Shown here: piece by piece, positions 62,533 to 64,000 of the stretch
Layout: the number at the start of each line of letters is the position of its first letter
How positions within the stretch are numbered: the stretch's first letter is position 1
Assembly (NCBI GenBank): GCA_963678925.1
Contig: OY787533.1
Location: 1-64,000, forward strand
Direction: 5' to 3'
Origin: G963665925 sp963678925
GTDB lineage: Bacteria; Bacillota; Clostridia; Peptostreptococcales; Acidaminobacteraceae
Length of the DNA: 64,000 nt
Made by a program: the position numbers and the translations under genes
Notes under the pieces: generated by a model
What the model was told of the DNA's origin: nothing
What the model saw: only the letters and a program-made list of their open reading frames with translations
Database searches by the model: none

Positions 62533-62760
62533 ATCAAATCGAAACGGATTTGATAACAGGTATCTACAAGGATTGCATGCCCCCACATGGCAATCCGGGA
62601 ATGGACCCCCTATTCCATTTAGTACCTGACATACCCGCTTATTTTATGGAAATATGCACCGAAAGCATATTTCATATTCGGCTCAACACCGAATAACCTC
62701 CTATTTTGTTTAGCCGTTTACCATTAAAGAACCCATTCAAACTTGAGTGGGTTTTTCTTT
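62533..62760 (+). ncRNA. Candidate structured RNA with intrinsic terminator
   Basis: No reading frame, but a dense set of helices: ATCAAATC/GATTTGAT (62533-62554), CAGGTA/TACCTG (62557-62562 with 62623-62628) enclosing GGATTGC/GCAATCC (62570-62596) and GGAAT/ATTCC, then ATGGAAATATGC/GCATATTTCAT (62646-62675) and ATTCGG/CCGAAT (62676-62694). A terminator AACCCATTCAA/TTGAGTGGGTT plus T-run ends it. It fits neither tmRNA, 6S, SRP RNA nor a riboswitch class I can recognise. Either a small RNA or the leader of a gene displaced by the IS. Confidence 0.6.
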
Positions 62761-62771
62761 TTACGTGAAAA

Positions 62772-62841
62772 ACAAAGAAATGCACACACATAAAAGAGAG
62801 GTCTGTTCAAGTTCACTTGAAACAGACCTCTCTTTTATGTG
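62772..62841 (+). repeat. Modular hairpin repeat, truncated copy (locus 3)
   Basis: Box ACAAAGAAATGCAC (62772-62785) and a 26-pair hairpin (62787-62841) nearly the same as at 11785-11844. Differences between the two stems are paired: A-T versus G-C, and G-C versus A-T. The GTATATGGCGCGTC block that follows at the other loci is missing; the IS end begins right there, so the copy was probably cut or interrupted. Confidence 0.85.
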
Positions 62842-64000
62842 GTTCTAAAATAAAAGTTGGGGTGGATAATTAATCCACCCCATTACTGTATCAAAAAATA
62901 GAAGTGCACTTATAGACAAAACTCTTTAGAATGTTAGTTGTCTAGACAAACATATAGAAAGGAGCAAGTTATAAGTGCACAATTATTCTATCAGCAAGTT
63001 GCTCGGTTTGGAAGGGGTTCATGCGAAAAGTGTTACTCATAGCGACACCACTATTAAGATTTATCTTTCATCAAGTAAGAAATCCGTTAGATGTCCTAAG
63101 TGTGATTCTATGACTTCAAAGGTTCACGACTATAGGAATCAAACCCTGAAAGATCTTCCAATCAGCGGAAAACACACCCTACTTATTCTTAGAAAACGCC
63201 GCTATGCATGTTCCTGTGGCAAAAGATTCTATGAATCATACAGCTTTCTGCCGAAGTATCAAAGAAAATCGAATAGACTTAATGCAATGATCTGTAATCA
63301 AATGGCTAAATCTGTTCCAGTAACGACTATCGCAAAGGATTTGGGACTTTCTCCAGCAACCGTTACTAGAATATTTGACCTGGTAAGCTATCCTAAAATC
63401 ACAAAGATGCCTACAGCCTTATCCATTGATGAGTTTAAAGGAAATGCTGCAACAGGAAAATATCAGTGCATTCTTGTTGATGCTCAGAAAAAGTGTATCT
63501 TAGATATACTACCCGATCGAAAGCTTGAACATCTTCAGAGCTACTTCAGATCTATTCCGCTCTTTGAAAGGCAAAAGGTCAAATACTTCATCTGTGATAT
63601 GTGGAAGCAGTACGCCCAAATCGCACGTGATTTCTTCCCAAATGCAAAGATTATCACTGACAAATATCATTTCATAAGACAAGTCACTTGGGCCATTGAA
63701 AATGTCCGTAAACGCGCTCAAAAGACTATGATTCCTTCTGTCAGAAGATACTTCAAACGTAGCAGATCACTTATACTCAGGCGCAACTACAAGCTCTCTA
63801 ACTCTGAAAAGGAACACCTTGAGAATATGCTACTTTATCATGACGACCTTAGAACTGCTTACTTCTTGAAAGAAAAGTTCTACGAAATTTGTCAGATGAA
63901 CAAATATGCTTTACAGCGAAATGCTTATGCTAACTGGATTAAATTTGCTGAATCAACGTGTATTCCTGAATTCAAAAGCTGTATCACTGCTTTTAGAAAC
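62841..64000 (+). mobile_element. ISL3-family insertion sequence, right end beyond window
   Basis: Transposase of the ISL3 family preceded by an end-like sequence starting GGTTCTAAAATAAAAGTTGG at about 62841, comparable to the GGCTCTTT-type ends of ISL3 elements. An AT-rich hairpin, GGGGTGGAT-N6-ATCCACCCC, lies just inside. ISL3 members usually duplicate eight target bases; here that would be TTTTATGT (62833-62840). The right end is outside the window, so ends and duplication cannot be confirmed. Confidence 0.75.
62975..64000 (+). CDS. ISL3 family transposase, 3' end outside window
   Basis: The frame is open from GTG 62975 to the window end (342 codons). GGAG lies ten bases upstream of the GTG. 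N-terminal zinc finger: CPKCDS near residue 37 and CSCGKRFYE near 75. A helix-turn-helix (VTTIAKDLGLSPATVTRIF) follows, then the DDE core: SIDEFKG, FICDMWKQYAQIARDFFPNAKIITDKYHFIRQ (broken here for reading) as in DDE_Tnp_ISL3. No frameshift seen, so the element may be active. Confidence 0.92.
   Translation, partial: MHNYSISKLLGLEGVHAKSVTHSDTTIKIYLSSSKKSVRCPKCDSMTSKVHDYRNQTLKDLPISGKHTLLILRKRRYACSCGKRFYESYSFLPKYQRKSNRLNAMICNQMAKSVPVTTIAKDLGLSPATVTRIFDLVSYPKITKMPTALSIDEFKGNAATGKYQCILVDAQKKCILDILPDRKLEHLQSYFRSIPLFERQKVKYFICDMWKQYAQIARDFFPNAKIITDKYHFIRQVTWAIENVRKRAQKTMIPSVRRYFKRSRSLILRRNYKLSNSEKEHLENMLLYHDDLRTAYFLKEKFYEICQMNKYALQRNAYANWIKFAESTCIPEFKSCITAFRN

Noticed and set aside
62533..62760. tmRNA, 6S RNA, SRP RNA or a standard riboswitch
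   Set aside because: The conserved sequences of these families are absent: no tmRNA ends or tag frame, no single long bulged rod as in 6S, no GGTGCTGTT/GGAAGC SRP loop, no core motifs of lysine, cobalamin, SAM, glycine or c-di-GMP switches.

Overview
The window reads as chromosomal DNA of an anaerobic Gram-positive bacterium of the class Clostridia (Bacillota). Pointers are strong AGGAGG-type ribosome sites, a meso-diaminopimelate-type murE, a SpoVD-like PBP with a PASTA domain, a CIRCE element, a T-box leader, a GEMM c-di-GMP riboswitch, a thiolase/acetoacetate CoA-transferase operon and a PTS-type dihydroxyacetone kinase. It resembles genera such as Fusibacter or Acidaminobacter, but I cannot fix the genus from sequence alone.

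Layout. 1-7635 (minus) is the division and cell wall cluster, mraZ-rsmH-ftsL-spoVD-murE-mraY-murD (murD cut by the edge), with its own promoter and MraZ box; a terminator and a tandem repeat split it between ftsL and spoVD. 7.8-18.6 kb holds housekeeping and accessory single genes: HD hydrolase, htpG under CIRCE, small membrane proteins, a second repeat array, YitT, a UMF1 transporter, a phospholipase C-like protein, a double GNAT protein, a lipoprotein and an esterase. 18.7-25.5 kb carries recQ, a PAS-type sigma-54 activator and the ctfA-ctfB-thl operon, with a sigma-54 promoter and palindromic upstream sites. 25.5-32.1 kb is a ptsI-ptsH-dhaK-dhaL-dhaM operon with a consensus sigma-54 promoter and an upstream activator that itself begins with an HPr-like domain. 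32.4-39.3 kb has a GGDEF-EAL protein, an M29 aminopeptidase, acetyltransferases, a cobalamin adenosyltransferase, sfsA, a PerR-like repressor and a P-loop ATPase. 39.4-46.7 kb is branched-chain amino acid synthesis: leuA-leuC-leuD-leuB behind a T-box, and divergent ilvB-ilvN. 46.8-53.5 kb has acylphosphatase, a chemoreceptor and aroF-tyrA-aroA/CM-pheA behind an aromatic leader peptide and attenuator. 53.6-62.4 kb has an orphan histidine kinase, small proteins, rnpB, a chemoreceptor under a c-di-GMP riboswitch, a BASS transporter and a ferredoxin. 62.5-64 kb holds a structured RNA candidate, a third copy of the repeat element and an ISL3-family insertion sequence running off the end.

The most unusual feature is a modular repeat seen at 5.2-5.5, 11.77-12.12 and 62.77-62.84 kb. 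Each copy lies directly downstream of a Rho-independent terminator, in the direction of transcription. It starts with a 14-base box, ACAAAGAAATGCAC, followed by a long hairpin whose stem varies between loci. At two loci this is followed by a repeated block with a second hairpin. Base changes in the stems are compensated on the other arm. I know of no described family with this architecture. Also notable are the aromatic leader peptide, the EPSP synthase-chorismate mutase fusion and the HPr-sigma-54 activator fusion.
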